This document shows positions 23,901 through 38,200 of a stretch of 64,000 nucleotides of DNA, one piece after another. Location: positions 186,001 to 250,000 of the forward strand of contig JARBJD010000001.1 of the NCBI GenBank assembly GCA_033064195.1, read 5' to 3'. Each line of letters opens with the position of its first letter. Position 1 is the first letter of the stretch. Position numbers and translations under genes: made by a program. Source of the stretch: Blattamonas nauphoetae (Eukaryota; Preaxostyla; Oxymonadida). The notes under the pieces are model-generated. The model was not told the origin of the DNA. It saw only the letters and a list, made by a program, of their open reading frames with translations, and made no database searches.

Positions 23901-26900
23901 CAGATACGGTTCCAGAGGACCAATTCTCGAAGAACATCCACAATCTTTACTCGCTCCATGCTTCACTCATGAGTCGGTGGATGTGGAGAACAAATCTCGC
24001 TTCGACTGGAGATCTTTATGGTCACCCATTCCAGTATCTGTCTCTCTCGGCTCCTCAGCAATCCTTGATCGGTGCGGATGCTCAACTTGCAGATGCTCTC
24101 CTTACGTCAGCTCCAAGTATCATTCGTGGAAGTCTCAGATCAGCTGTCTCTGATGGTGTTTCACATGTCATCTCTCAGTTTGTCGAAACACACGAATGCG
24201 CGGAAGAGAACAATACTGCTGCAAGATTTATCCCGTACAATCCAGCTCCGGTCTCGATTCATCCTGCCTCGGCAGATCTCAGTGGGCTGTCATACGTCAG
24301 CACAGGATCTGGTGCTGCTGCCACACTTCCACAGAGATCTCTTGACAATCCTTCTCAGATTGACATCACCTCTGTTGATCGAATCAACCAAACACCTGCG
24401 AATGCTCTTGCAGACTCACTTCTCTTCATGTCTGGGAAATCCAAGGACGATGTACCTCCAGCCACACTCCCAAGCGTTATGTCTGTGATTGTTCAAAGTC
24501 ACCTGGATTCGGTGCCAATGGCAAGCCTTTCGAAGGGTCTTCTCCGAGCTCTTCTTCTCTTCCCAGTTGCCTACAGAATCGAACTCCTTCGTCTCGCAAT
24601 GAACCACGCAGCATACGGAGAATTCAGCGTCCCAATGAACATTGTCACGTCAGTTGGTGCAAATCGTCTGGAATTGTATCTGAACGAGAAGTACGAAAAC
24701 GAAAAGGCACAATACGTTCCGTACTTCAACACGGAAGAGGGTGTCAATCAGGCAAAACGCGCTGCACCCGCACTGTTCAACTATGGGATGAACCCATACA
24801 CTGCATCTCCAGGAAAGAACTTTGTATACAGACAGGGAGGGGCCTACGGTCGTCCATGGATGAAGTCTGGGTACAAGACACTCCTTCAACTTCGAACAGT
24901 TTTCTCTCCACTCAGCATTGTTGACAACTTCTGGCATTACACCCTAGCTCTGAGTGGACATGGTCACGCTGCCGTCTCCTATCTGATCAGGTTGCTGGAT
25001 CCAAGACTCCAGGACATCATGAAAAACAATCGTCTGGTTCCAAGAATCGAGTATTTGTCAATGCAAAAGGCTCCAGAAGCTCCTGCTTCAATCCATGGTG
25101 AGTCAGGTGGATCACATCTGAAATTCAGCAACGAAGATGAAGACGAAATGGAAGATATGGCTCCGGAGAAACTTCGTACCGACAGAGGCTATGAAAATGA
25201 ATGGAAAATTGATGCAGCAGCGTTGGGAAAAGAGAACCGGAAGGAATCAAAAAAACTGAAGCAGCTCAAAGCCGCGGAAGAGGACCAAACGAAGCAGACA
25301 CTTGTCCCACAAAGTGGATCTCCTCTCGCCAAGATGGCCAGAAGTCCTAAAAGACAAAATCAAAATCAAAGCAGTGGTGCAATCAACATCACAACCGTCC
25401 CAACGAACGATCTTGTGATTGGGATGGAACCACTCTTCCCGTCCATTGTCAACCAAATCGAACAACAGTTCTACGGAGTTCAAACGGCAGGCAAGAAGCC
25501 ACAGGTCAAAACAACATCATCCATCAAGGAGTCACTGCCTCCCTACGCTCCTCTACTCATTTCGGAAAAATCAATCACATTCTATGCACTTGCCGAAGCT
25601 CATCAGAACAGACTTGTTGAGATCCGGTCAAAGGCTGGCACTGTCCTCCCGAAGGCACCACAATTGTCCTTCCTTCTTGGAAATTCTTATCCGGACCGAG
25701 CACAACCTCCTGCAATCCTCACTGACCCAGACACTGAAATTGTCATGCCGAATCAACTGACATGGGAAGATGTCAAGAAACCGAAGGTTTCAGCTGATGA
25801 GTTGATCCAAGTGACGGATCCTTCTCTGTTTTCTCATTCGTTTGGAGCAGCATCAAGTGTCAGGTCACTTCCGTTCATCCTCCAAGTTCTTCTCTTCTAC
25901 CCTCAACATGTATCGATTCACATCCTCAGCCGTTGCTTCTCAGATGAGAGTTCAATTGCATCTCTCTTCAAAATTGCCATCATGAAATTCTTCACGTCTG
26001 CTCGCTTCGATCCTGTGTCTCTCCGAAATCTGGACCTCACTCCAGGGCTTATCCTTCCAAGCATCAACGAGCTCTCCAAGCGCAATAAGCAGCTGTACTC
26101 ATCAGTCCTTTCATTTGCCCTTTCAAACTTGATCTCATCGATTCCATCAATTCGATTGGCATCTGTTCAGCTAATCCGTGCAATTGTTCGCTTCCAACTT
26201 TCTGAGTACGAACAGGAAGAGCTTCTTCTCGTCTATCAGAGGATGAAGGCCAAGGAAATGAACGATGTCTCTTCAAGAAGACCCGGAGCTGCAAAACCAG
26301 GGAATCCACTCTCAGGATCCGGTGACCCATCGATGCAAAAGTTGTCGGATTCTGACTACTACACTCAGAAATGTGCGTCTCTGTTGATGGTTCTCTCTCT
26401 TCTCAATCACCACACCCCATCTTTAGCCAATGCATATTCTGTCGAATCCCTGTACCAATCCGGACAAGCCATTTCGGATTCTGTCTTCAGGGCATTCCCC
26501 GATCTCCTTCTCCCTGTGGTTCAGGCCTCATTCACCAACTTGACACAAATATCTTCAAATCTGCCATTGCACACGTCAGGTACTCTCTCAATCACAGACA
26601 GAGCTCCGGCCTCTCTCTTCTACGCTGAAAACAACAGTGAAGTTTGGAACATGCACCCGTTGTTCATCTCACAGCCTTCACCGTTGGAGTTCACGTCGGA
26701 TCTTGCTCGACTCATCGTGACATACGATACAACGTTCAGTCAGTCACATTCCCTTCTCCGTCTCATCGCTCCATGGGCCGAGCATACGGACCTCCTCGCG
26801 ACGTCTCCAGATGAAAGAGTACAATTCCTGCAGGTCATGTTTGGTCTCGTCCAAATTTGGATTCAAAAGAGAGAAAGACAATCCACAGGTCCAGCTGCTC

Positions 26901-29900
26901 TGCCAGGAATTGTTGCTCCGTTCAGCTCTCGATCAATCAGGAAGTTCCCAGCACTTCCCACTCTCTCTCGGGCTACGATCGCTGAAAACGATCCATTACT
27001 CAAGGAAGCCATCTCGATATGGGAGCGTATGGCCGCAAGTACGTCGACAATTGAAAATGCCAACCAGCGTGTCTCAAGACAGTCACTTGGACAAGGAAAT
27101 CTGATGTCAAATCTTGCAGCTCTCGAAGGAGGTGACTCAACATTGAACCCAATTGCTGTCCCACAAACCAACGCTCCAATCGCGTCACTGACGACATCAC
27201 AGCCAATGAGCATCTCGAACAATCTTCCCGTTCCTCCGAATGTTCAACTTGTCGTTCGCGCAGTTCTTTCACAAATCTTCAAAACGATTGGAACTGGGTC
27301 AACTCTTCCAGCATTCCATATACTCCATGCACTCTTCTCATCATACCCGAAGGTTGTCATGAACGATATTTCCCTCCTCCTCACGCCAGCTCTCTGGAAA
27401 TCACTTGTTGGTGTCCAGCATGCCTTCTTGATTGCCACCAAGCGAGCCCATGCGACGGAAATCGATCCGAAGACATCAGACAAGCCTCAGGGTCCTCGGC
27501 ATAGGCGCTTGCAGTCTTCACTCTCAAAGAGCCAACGTGGGACTGATGTTCCAAGCATTAGCGGTGTTCCTGAAGGAGATTTGGAGAGAAAACAACGATC
27601 ACAGATCAGACACGTCCTCAGCCAGTCGTCCATCCAGTTGAAACAAGCTGGATTTGGGCGAATTGTTGTTGCTCATATCCTTGGCAGTATTGCCTCAAAG
27701 AATCCATCCATCATCGAAGAATACATCCCAATTCTTCTCGCATTCGCCGTCGTTCATTCAGCGTCCACACAGTCTGTCATCGTGAAGAAAGCATATGGTC
27801 GGAATTACCAGGAGCAGAAAACTAAAGGTTCAAAACTTCCACTCATTGACGCCAGGAAGACACACAATGGACTCAACAAGCATTTCGCGGAAGATCCATC
27901 AGAAGCCACGACTCTGACATCACCATCAGCTGTGATTAAAGTATTCCTCGTCAGACTCATCGAAGTCATTCTACTCCTTCGAGATTCACAACCACAGAGC
28001 TACTTCATTCCTGTCCCAGAAGGGAAAGGAGATGAACCAGCTGATGTTGCCAGTGATCCGCCATCGAAGAAGGAGAAGCCTCGCTTTTCTGACAACTATC
28101 CATCATCGTTCCGATATGGAGAATGGCAAGCAAGGCAGAATTTCAAGGAAATGCTTCCTCTCTTCTCCCAAAGTGCCACGCCTTCTCAAGCAGATGTTCC
28201 AGCTTCGGAATCCTGGCCGATCAATTGGGATTGGGTTGATGAGCCACTTCACCCTGATCTCCTCACAGAGAATCCACCAGAGAGAGACGCGAAACGCTAT
28301 GCTGAATTGAATGTGGCTGACGAAGGACACGAAGTTCATGAAACGACCATGACTCACAATCGCACGGAAGGAATGCCGCTCCATGTGTTCATTCACCACA
28401 TCGTCCACATCCTCTTGATCCTCTCTCCTCTTGCTCTCCCAACATTTACACACACGATCGCTGAATGGGCCACTGTCGGTGGATCTCAATCAACCTGCAT
28501 CGCTGCGATCGAATGCTATCGTGCTTTGATTGTCTCGATCACTCGTTTGTCAACTCTCTATCCAACCATGCTCTGCCTCCCGAGCAGCCATCTGGCATCT
28601 GTCTTGGGAACCTCACTGACTGTGAAGGAGAAGCCGATGCCGCCTGTCTTGTCAAAACAGGCGATGGAGGGACCGTATGCCAAATTTGTCTCTCCAAACA
28701 ATCCGAACGGTGCAGTCCCTACTTCTCTCTCATCACCATTGTCGGCAATTAGGCTTGTTGATTTGTCATCTATCTTCTCTCTGTTGTCGTCGTCTTTGTG
28801 TGTTCCCGGTGGTTCTCAATACCCTCAGACACCTCTCGTTCGTACAGCTACACATGGGAACATCCTCGAAATGTCTGTTGAACAATCACGTCTGTCACCA
28901 GCGGCAGCGACAAATAGCGAACAGAATCTCATCGAAACCGCCCTCTCTGTTCAACGATTCTCAACTTCGTTGTCTGATCTGGGAGTTGCTGAGGCTGAGA
29001 TCTCTCTCCCAACGTATTCAGCACCACTTCCAATCTGGAATTCACAGCATGTGTCTGCAGCGATCATCTCTCTCCTCGATACCACGCTCAGAACCGGAAT
29101 CCTCCACCACGAAGCGCATGGTGTAACCAAGACAGACCTCAAAACGGCTGGTGTTGGAACCGTCTCCGCCACCCAGAAACAACTCGCTCTGTCGTCGTCA
29201 CTTCCTTCAATGATTGTGGAAGAAATAGCTCAAACACACGCCAACTATCGAAGATTCAACCCGAAGAAAGCATCCCCGACCCCATTCGGAGCTACTGTCT
29301 TCGATGGAGTGACCAAAATCAGCAAGATTCCACCCGGATGGACAGACATTGAGACAGATAGCAGCTGGGCAAAAGATACCAACAACCTTTCCACATTCTT
29401 GGATACACACAAGGTCGTTCCCCCTCGTGAGTATCTTCTGAAACAGGTCTCTCTCCCAGCTCTCACCAACACTCTCGAGATCGGAATAATCCGTGCTCCG
29501 TTCTTGATGCTTCCATTCTCTGCAGTGACACCTGTGCCGACCGCAAAAATACGCAACAGAAGCACCGTTCCCGTGTACACACAAGCGATCAACTCCATCT
29601 CAAATATTCTGATGATGTTCCAACTCTCATCAGCTCGTCTTGATGCCCTCGTCCAGAATTCGAACGCAGACTATACTGCTCCGAAGGGACAGAAGACGGC
29701 AGTGCCTTCACTCATCCCGAACAAAGCAAACTTCTTGACTTGGATGGGAGATGTTGACAGGAACACATACCTTGATCAACTGACTGCAGATTCTGGGTTC
29801 CTTCCTCTCTTTGCCATGGATCGAACACTCAACAACAGAATCAAGACAGTGATGAAGTCACCATACTCTGTAACCGATGAAGTTATTGAACAATACATGC

Positions 29901-32900
29901 TCACATTCTCCCCGTCAACTGGATCAAAACAGCAAGAAACACATCAGTTCCACCAACTCCTGGCTCCATCTCCAAGAGGCCATTCAGAAGGTTCTGTGAA
30001 CTTCCTTCAGGATCGGGCAGCAGCATCATTCCTGTCATCGGCCGGAAGCTCACAAATTCTCCTTGCTCTTCAAACAGCTGGAATCGATCCGCATCGCGTT
30101 CGAAAGGCCTTCCCGAAAGGAGCTGTTCCGAACCTTTTCACGCCTGGCACTCATCCTTTCGCATCAAGTTCTGCTTCAAACGAAATTCTGGAAACTTTTG
30201 TTGCTGCAGCATCGGATGTCTCGTCAATGTCTCAAACTGAGGATGGAACGACAAAAGCAATCGCATTGAAGGAGTCTTTGGTGAAGACCGCTCTTGAGAA
30301 GAATCCAAAGATCAGTGCTTTCCTGTCATCGTCCTCATCAACAAATCGCCCAACACACGAAGCGTTGTTTGCATCGTACCTCTCAGCAATGAGTCCAGTT
30401 ACTCCTGCAGAATTCCCTGGTCTCCTCCCACTGATTCTGAGAGGATTGAAGTACAAGCCTCGCCTGCTCAGTGCAGTCGGAGGGCCGTCACTCCTCTCAC
30501 TGTCTGAAGCCTACCCAACATTGACTTCGGGATCGTCTGCAAATGAAGCTGGATCCACACTCAACAAATTGATGATGGAATTCATTCCTTCCTATTCTGA
30601 TCATGCATGCCAGGGTAGCTATGGCCACTCGTCATCATCGACATACCTCCGAGCATCGCCATCTCAACTCAGTCTTCAAACATTAATTCTTCTCCTTGAT
30701 CCCGAGATCGAAGATACGTTCATCCTCAACGCTAAGCGTCCTGAAGTTAAACAAACATCGTTGAAGGATCGGTGGACAAACCGTGCGGATATCATCCTGT
30801 CCATCTTTCTCACTATTCTTCCGACCATCCATGCATCAATTGCTCGCGATTATCACATCGAAGTCACAAATCAATCTCACCAACGTGCTGCTGTTCCTGT
30901 AAACAAGGTCTCAGTGAACGACACCCCACTGATCACCAACGAGGTGACAAACCAGATCCCACTCGCTCGACCACTTCCAGAGAAACCCACACGAATCTTC
31001 ACAGCGCAGATCTTTGCTGAACAGCCCTACGCTGTTGCTCAGAAATGGGCATTCCTATTCTCATCTCCTGTCTTCCAGGCTTATCTCCTCCATTCCATCA
31101 ACAGTGGAGGATCTCTCCCTGGAAGCAGTCCAAACTCAGCATGGCCAAGAAAGACTTTTGTTGCTCTCCTTCTGACTGAGATCTACAAAATCATTGCATA
31201 CGACGAAACCGATCGAGGCGGCCAGTCTGATGAACGGATTCTTCCAAACGAGCTTGTCATTTCTCTGCATAAGCTCATCCCGGCTCTTCTTTACACTCTT
31301 TCTTCACACGCCAATCCGTCTGTTTTCCTCGTTCATGTCTGCAATGCTCTTGCTCCGTCAATCACTCGGGCAATCATCACAGCTGACCAACTTCCCGCAG
31401 AACTTGTCAACAACTCTCTGAAATCATCGATTTTGTCCAACTTTTCGTTTGCCTCAGGTGATAACAAAAGCAAGATTGTTCCCCCACTCTTCTTCTTCCT
31501 CCCATTGACTCAACTCTTTGACGCCTCCCCGCTCCTGTTTGGAGCTTCTGCTCTTCTGTTTAGCTCGACTCTTTTGTCTATTCTTCCCGATTCAGCTCGC
31601 AAATCGCATTTCATCAGCGAAACTCTATCACCACTCGCTCTTCGTGCCCACATGTTTGCTTCTCCATCGATGGCAATATCATCAGTGGGAACCGATGGGA
31701 CCCCCAACGTTGATTCTGCTGTCATCGCTCTTTCATCACTCCATTCGGGCATGTTCCCACTCCACTCCGAATCTCAATCATCTTTCCATATTCTCCAAGC
31801 TACATCTGCCCCGCTCCGCGCCCGCCTTGAGAAAGCAAGCATGGAGTTATGTTCGGTGTATTCGACTCTTTCTCAGGCAGATCAGTACACCGCGCCAATC
31901 GCCCAAGTCATTTCCCTTCTCGCGAAATACTTGAGTCAACCTTCCTTCGCTATCGAGCGAGTCCAAGCTCCTGCTGCAAGTCCGTCACCGTCGGTCACTC
32001 CGACCAATGATCAGGCGGTCATCAAACAGGAAAAGGTTGAGGATCAATCCTATCTGAAGCAGATTCTGTCTCAAATCTCAGGAATTCTAGCGAAACAGAC
32101 TCCGTCCCTCACAACACTGAGTGTCTTCTTCTCTCCAATGATCACGACATCGACTGCATCAGGCTCTGTCCCAGTTTCCATCAATTCCACATCGCGCCTT
32201 CCAACAAGCTTCTCATTCGGAGCAGATGTGCTTGTTCGGAATACCGCTGAGCTGACACGAACGACTCAGACAGTGTTCATGATGTACTTCACAGAGTTTT
32301 TCTCGCCAATCCCACTATTCAATCAGAATGAGAAACGATTTGGTCAACTCGTCCAAGCTCTTCCCAAAGAATCTTTGCCGAAGTGTCTGTCGTACCAGCC
32401 ACCTGCATCAGATTCCATCAATTCGTTCTTGTTTGCTTTCCCATCGGCAGCAAACGAACTCCGAGCTGGGTTGTCGGTTCCTCCGCTATTGATCAACACT
32501 CTTCCCACGACAGAGTTTTGCACAATTGCAACCTTCTTGTTTGGAACTCGGCTTGCCACCCTCCCATTCTTCCTAAAGCAATCGACAGTGACCGCAAGTG
32601 AACGAAAATGCGAAGACATTGAGCAACTCGTGTACACTGCATTCTCATCGACAGTTTTCCCAGGTGTCTCGCTTGATTCTGGCATTTTGACAAAACGCGA
32701 GCAAGGATGGCTAACATCTGTGACGTCTGTACCAATTTTCGATGAAGAAGCTGCACAGATGAAGCTTCGACAGAATGCAATGGACGAAGGAGAGAAATTG
32801 GCTGAATCGTTCGTTGAGAGAGAGACCCCTGTCAATGAACATTCTCAACTTTTGGATGGAAAGAGGGCAATTCTGTCAGAATGGCAGGTCAAACACAAAA

Positions 32901-34408
32901 CAAGGACCAAGGAATTTAACGAGCAACTGGCTGAATACGCTGATCAGGCCATCACTCGAGAGAAGCAGAAGAACGATGCTCTCATCAAGAAAGAAGAGAC
33001 TGAGATGCAACGAAAGAAAGAACTTGAAGAGGTTGACGCTGCCGGAGCTGAAATTTCGGAGAAAGAGGAGAAACTCAAAGGAGAAATTCTTCTCAACAAA
33101 GAAGCGGAAACCGAAGCAATCGAAGAAACAGAAAAGACCCGTCAATCCATTCAACAACTTAAGGAGGACGTGCAGGTCCGAACGAAGGTGTTGAAGGGAG
33201 CAGAATCATCTCTCAACAATCCATTGAAAGAAGTGAAGCCGACACAAACATTCTCAGCCAAACAGAATCCTCTCGAAATTCTCAGTCTTCTTGTCGGAGG
33301 AAATGCACCTGGCACCAACGGAATTATCAGAGATCAAACAGACATGGAGAGAGAACGCAAAATGCTGCTTCAATTTGTCGAAATTGCGAAAGCCATCGAT
33401 AAAACTCGTTTGGAGGCACTCTTCTCCATGCATTGGTCGAAGGTTAAGGAAATGAAGAAAGAAAGCGAATTGATAAAGGAGCTGCGTGTCTGGATGTCCG
33501 CTGATAAACAGGTTCCAAGAACAGTTCTCCCACTTGACCTGACGAACTACGCATACTCAACCATGATCATGTCTGTTGCTCAGCCACTTGATGTCAAGGT
33601 CTCGACCATCAGAATTCGTGACATTCAGAGATTTGCTCTCTCCCACGCTGTTCCAACACCAATCGCTCTCAACATTCTTGATCGAATCTTCTCCGATCCA
33701 CAAAGAGCCACTCCTGAATTCCTTCTCTTCTCGGAGAAGATTGCTAACTCAACGGAAGCCCTGCTTTGTCTAATTTCGATCATCCACTTTGGAGCATTAG
33801 TCAAAATGAGAAGCAAACGAACCGAGCTCTTCAACCAGACTCTCACCAAGGCAGCCCAACTCATCCTCGCAGTGTTCTTCAACCCAGACGCAGAGACCAA
33901 TCCACACCATAGCGCCTTCGCCCTCAAATGGCTGAAGAATACTCGACTCACAAAACACGCCAAGAACATGTTCATCCGAGCGGTCAACGCCGGAATTCTC
34001 ACAAGCAGCTCGGATCCACTCCCTATCCCCGAAGATTTCTGCAAAGAAACCCCTCCAACTCATGTTGGGCTCCTCAAAGAATGGAACATCACCATTCCAC
34101 AACGTCAGGCACCTCAAGTGAAGGATGCTTCAGACGACACATTATTCCAAATCTTTGCCCCCGCAGTCCATATCCTATTCACATCAATCCGCGCTCACCT
34201 CCTTCCTCTGTTTGTTGGATCCCAAGGATTCAGAAGAATGATCAAATATGATCAAAGAAATGGCAGATACACCAAACTCAATCAACCATTTGTCCTCTCT
34301 GCGGCCACATCTGCTCTTACAACCTTATTAATGGCAGAGGATGATCCAAAACCACCAAAAACACAACCTGTTTGGATTACAGGCCAACAGACCGGAATGT
34401 TACAGTAG
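14961..34408 (+). CDS. Giant protein of about 6,400 aa, family not recognised
   Basis: Six short introns (61, 52, 31, 34, 36 and 40 nt) lie within the first 1.1 kb, at 15048-15108, 15334-15385, 15526-15556, 15689-15722, 15901-15936 and 16054-16093. The last exon, 16094-34408, is 18,315 bp without a stop. All phases agree, giving about 6,397 residues from the ATG at 14961; the true start could be further upstream. The protein is rich in Leu, Ser, Ala and Pro, with long amphipathic helix-like stretches suggestive of HEAT/armadillo-type repeats. There is an acidic-then-basic charged block near residues 1,100-1,215 and a strong Glu/Lys coiled coil near residues 5,850-6,000. I see no kinase, helicase, ubiquitin-ligase or membrane domain. 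A large scaffold is a reasonable guess, but no function can be assigned. Confidence 0.88.
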
Positions 34409-34720
34409 ACACACCACTCTTCTTGTTTGATTCTCCTTTCGTGTTTATGTTGCTCATATCATCGCAACATTTAATTTTATCCTTGTTTGATATTGTTTCT
34501 GAATTGTTGAGATATAGTTGGTTCGCATCAGCAACAATTCGGAAGAAGATGATGAAGCTTAGACTTCAGGGGGGACGATTGATCGACGATCGAGGTATTG
34601 TGAAATGTCGGGGAGAATCAAGAATGGAGAAATAGTAACTCTGTCCAACTATCCTGTGAGTACATTCTCCGGAAATAAAGTTAGAATTGAGGTGTAGATC
34701 AAGAATATGAGATCCAGTCT
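34409..34720. other. Intergenic, convergent 3' ends
   Basis: This 312-bp gap lies between the stop of the giant gene and the stop of the convergent DSS1 gene. It is AT-rich and contains an AATAAA-like hexamer near 34673. I see no further gene, RNA or repeat. Confidence 0.45.
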
Positions 34721-35055
34721 TTATCCGGATGCCTTTTGCTTCTCCGCTTCGACGATACCACGTAGATGATTCAGGAAAGCATCATCTGGATTCTCTTCGT
34801 CCCATTCATCCTGCCAATCCGCTGGATCAATGGTTGCACCATCAGGATGGAATGCTAAATGTGATTAGATGATATCAGAATGAAAGAAACAAATGACCGC
34901 AAACCTCCTTCGAATTCTTCAAACTCATCATCATCCTCCAATGATTGAAGTTTTGGTTGAGCAGTTGTGCTCGATGGAACGGTCTGATTCGACATGCTAA
35001 CGATCCGTTCCATCATAAAATTACATCTATTGGCTTGAACAGAAGAAGGTCCCAT
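34721..35055 (-). CDS. SEM1: DSS1/SEM1, proteasome lid and BRCA2-associated acidic protein
   Basis: Predicted 94-aa acidic protein in two exons (34905-35055 and 34721-34854) with a 50-nt intron (GTTTGC donor). DSS1/Sem1 is an intrinsically disordered subunit of the proteasome lid, TREX-2 and BRCA2 complexes. Both signature acidic-aromatic blocks are visible: LEDDDEFEEFEGG and DWQDEWDEENPDDAFLNHL, matching EEDDEFEEFP and VWEDNWDDDNVEDDFSNQL of the animal protein. The C-terminal helix is short and basic. The first ATG (35055) gives an N-terminus about 20 residues longer than usual; an ATG at 34995 gives a protein nearer the normal 70-80 residues and may be the real start. Confidence 0.87.
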
Positions 35056-35275
35056 TGTCTAGATTATTCGATGTATCAACTTGAAAAAAATGATTGACAG
35101 ATGATTGCACCCGCCCGTGGAGCGAGGCGGAGGCGAGGAGAGAACCAGACAAGATCAACTCGATGTCTGAAGTCTTAGCAAAAATGTCAATATTATTGTC
35201 AGAAATGGCATTATCTGTCATGTACAAGAAGAGAAAAATAGAAGCTTTAGTCAGTTGTCTTCACGATGTAAATCG

Positions 35276-38200
35276 ATGCCCAAACTAAATTTCATGTCGG
35301 CCACTGCTACAGCTCTCGCGTCCCTCGGAATCCTTCAGCAACACGACGACTTTGAGGCATGTGCAAAGCATCGACAATCACTCCATGAATATCTGGGAGC
35401 ACTTAAGACGATACTATCTGAGTTACGACACGATGACAACAACCGAAAAGTGTGGGTATCGCTTTGCACACAGCACGCATTGAAAACGACATTCATTCCC
35501 ACATTTGTGAGTTTATTTGACATTCTGCGAAATATGGAGAGCGATAGTGAATCAGGAGACCAGAAACGGATGGAATCACTCCAACAGGTTCAAGCATATC
35601 TTTTGCGACTATTTAATGCGTTCACGCAACCGGTGAGCAGTGATCTGTCTCTGCATACGCGTGATCCCAACACTCGAGATGAAAATCTCCTTCAACTATC
35701 TTTTGTATTGCCAGCAAAGTTCACAAAACCTTTCAATTCGTGTGAAGAAGACTTTGCAAGTAACAAACTGTTCTTCTTTGAATGTTCAGCTATATTGGCA
35801 TCTTTTGTACCAAGTATTGAAGATATTACGGAAAAAGAAAATGATTCACAGACAAAACCAGATGAGAAAATAGACTCATCGGAATCACAGATGATACTGT
35901 TATCGTTTGTTCTTTATCCTTCTTCTGGATTAATTTCAGACCATCTGAAGTCCAAACAACAATTCAAATCCTTAGTTTGATCCGGAATGTTCTGTTCATG
36001 AGTGGACAGAAGCATTCTCAGATAGTGAGCATTCTAAAGGAGACAGAAATGATAAGTGTACTTTTTCTGTTAATAGACATCTTTCCGCGTTGTCCTGCCC
36101 TTGCTCCACCAATAAAGAAGAATTCTTCGTTGATTATCGACGCCCCAACTCCTTCACTCATCACCGAATGCTTTGCCCTCCTTTTCCGTGACTCTCACCC
36201 AGAACTTCTTTGGATCGCAGACATGAGCTCACGAATGCGTCGAAGATTGACTGGAGGTCCGTCATCTGTGGGCCAACTCGGAACAGACCCTCTCAGTCAA
36301 TATCGAACAAAAGCTATGGAACAAGTGAATAGAGGAAATGTGAACAGTAGATTCGCTGCGCAAGATCAATCGATAAAAAACAGATATGCACTCCTTGCGA
36401 TCAAGAAATCACAAAAGAAAATAAATGATCGTGTTGCTGAGATTATGGCGAAACCTGGAGAGAAAGTGAAGACCAACAATGTTTGTGTCAATGCAACATT
36501 ACCAACTGTGTCGTATGCTTCACCTCCTGAAAATCACGAACGCAATCTCTTCCCACTTCTCAAACAAGGACCTGTCTCCACATTCTCGTTTTCACATCCA
36601 AACTCTCATCCAGTTGCTCCATCTCAACATCGACGGCATTTGACAGCTGGAGTAAACGAGGCTCCACTTCCTGGTCAGAGTCAGGTGTACAAACTGCCAC
36701 TTCACATCCAAAGCATCATCTTCAAAGCTGCAGTTGATCTGAGAAAGGCGATCCCGAATCTGGCCGGCGCAACCATCAACCGAATTGTGTCGATCAGTGG
36801 TCAGAGTGGTCAGATTGAAGAATTGTATTGGATGCGAACAATAGCGATGGGAATGGCAGGAGAACGAATTCGATTCGATGGAGCACTACGGGCATGGTGG
36901 GCTCGATGGAAAATTGAAGATGCGAATAAGAACAAAGGACCTCGTCCTCTTAAAGTTCCGCTAGGATCGTTGTTCATCCAACCACTTGCATCAGCTGTTG
37001 TTCCACTTGCCCAAATGCCTCTCGCTCTGCGAAATGCTCTTCAAATGGCGAATGCTAGTCGAACATTCAACAATGTTCTTCCAGAAACTCTTGATCCAAA
37101 CGCGCCCAAGCCGAAACAACCACCACTTGATCCATTCCCTCCAACATACAATGGAGAATTGTTTATGAAGATTCTGACGCCGAGTGTTTTCAGATGGCTG
37201 CTGATGAGGATGAATGAATGGCTTGGAGTGAACGATAAATATGTTGAATTACGAACAGCGGTCCGCTTCATGACGGAATATCTGTACAGCATGTACATCG
37301 TTCTATTGACGTACGATCCTTACGCTCGAGACAAGCGAGCAACAAGTGAGGAAGACCATCAGATGGAGATGCAAAAGCGAATGAACATGTTGAATCGAAT
37401 TCGATATCTGACAGACCAGATCCTGATTCTGAATGAACTTTTGGACATGTCGGTGCTTCTTCTGAAGAAATTCAAGCTTCACACGTGGGGGGTTGACATT
37501 CTTGGAGAGATCACAGTGATGGTTGCAGTTCTTCTGTCGTTGTGGCGAATCAATGAACTGTTTGTGATGAGCGGAGAACGAATTCCAGAAGAATGGGTTG
37601 AAGATTCTGAGATTGATGAGTGGAGGATTCGGATGGGAGACGATTATGATGAGGATTCGAATGCGGAAGAAGACGAAGGAGAAGATGAAAAGGAGAAAGA
37701 AAAGTCGAAAAAATCAAACGATTCATCAGATTCAAACGCAGATATTCTTGACTTACTTGGACAGAATGAGATCGTGATTGGGAAGCGAAAACGAAGAGGA
37801 CAACTTGATCTTGACGAGCTTGAGAAAGACGCCGAAGAGATTGATGATGGATTCAACGATGACGATCTGAAAGAACTTCGTGAAGCGAAACTGAATCTTG
37901 GAGCGAATGAAGAAGACTTTGAATCACTGTTTGTTGGTCAGTCACTGGGCGAGTCTCAGCCCCTCTCTCAACCTGAAGAATCATCATCACCATCCATGCA
38001 GAAGGATCCTGCCCAATCTGAAGATCACTTGGCCCAAGCATCTGCCCCCGCATCCTCAGAGGATATGTTCGCCAAAATGCTGAGAAGCGAAAACAAACCT
38101 TCTCAACGCCGAGCTTTCATCCAGCAGACAGATGATTCAAGTTCAAGTGAAGGTGAAGGTCGCCCGGCTGTTGTGCATCAAGTTGAACCAATCAAGAATC

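Noticed and set aside
16094-34408. The giant protein as a PIKK-family member (TRRAP/Tra1 type)
   Set aside because: Length and helical character suggested it, but there is no FAT or kinase-like C-terminal domain and no segment that I can align with TRRAP. It ends in a short unrelated tail.
35940-36000. TIMELESS as two separate genes with the second starting at a TTG near 35977
   Set aside because: A 35-nt intron (35905-35939) joins the two parts in frame and restores a conserved Timeless motif across the junction.
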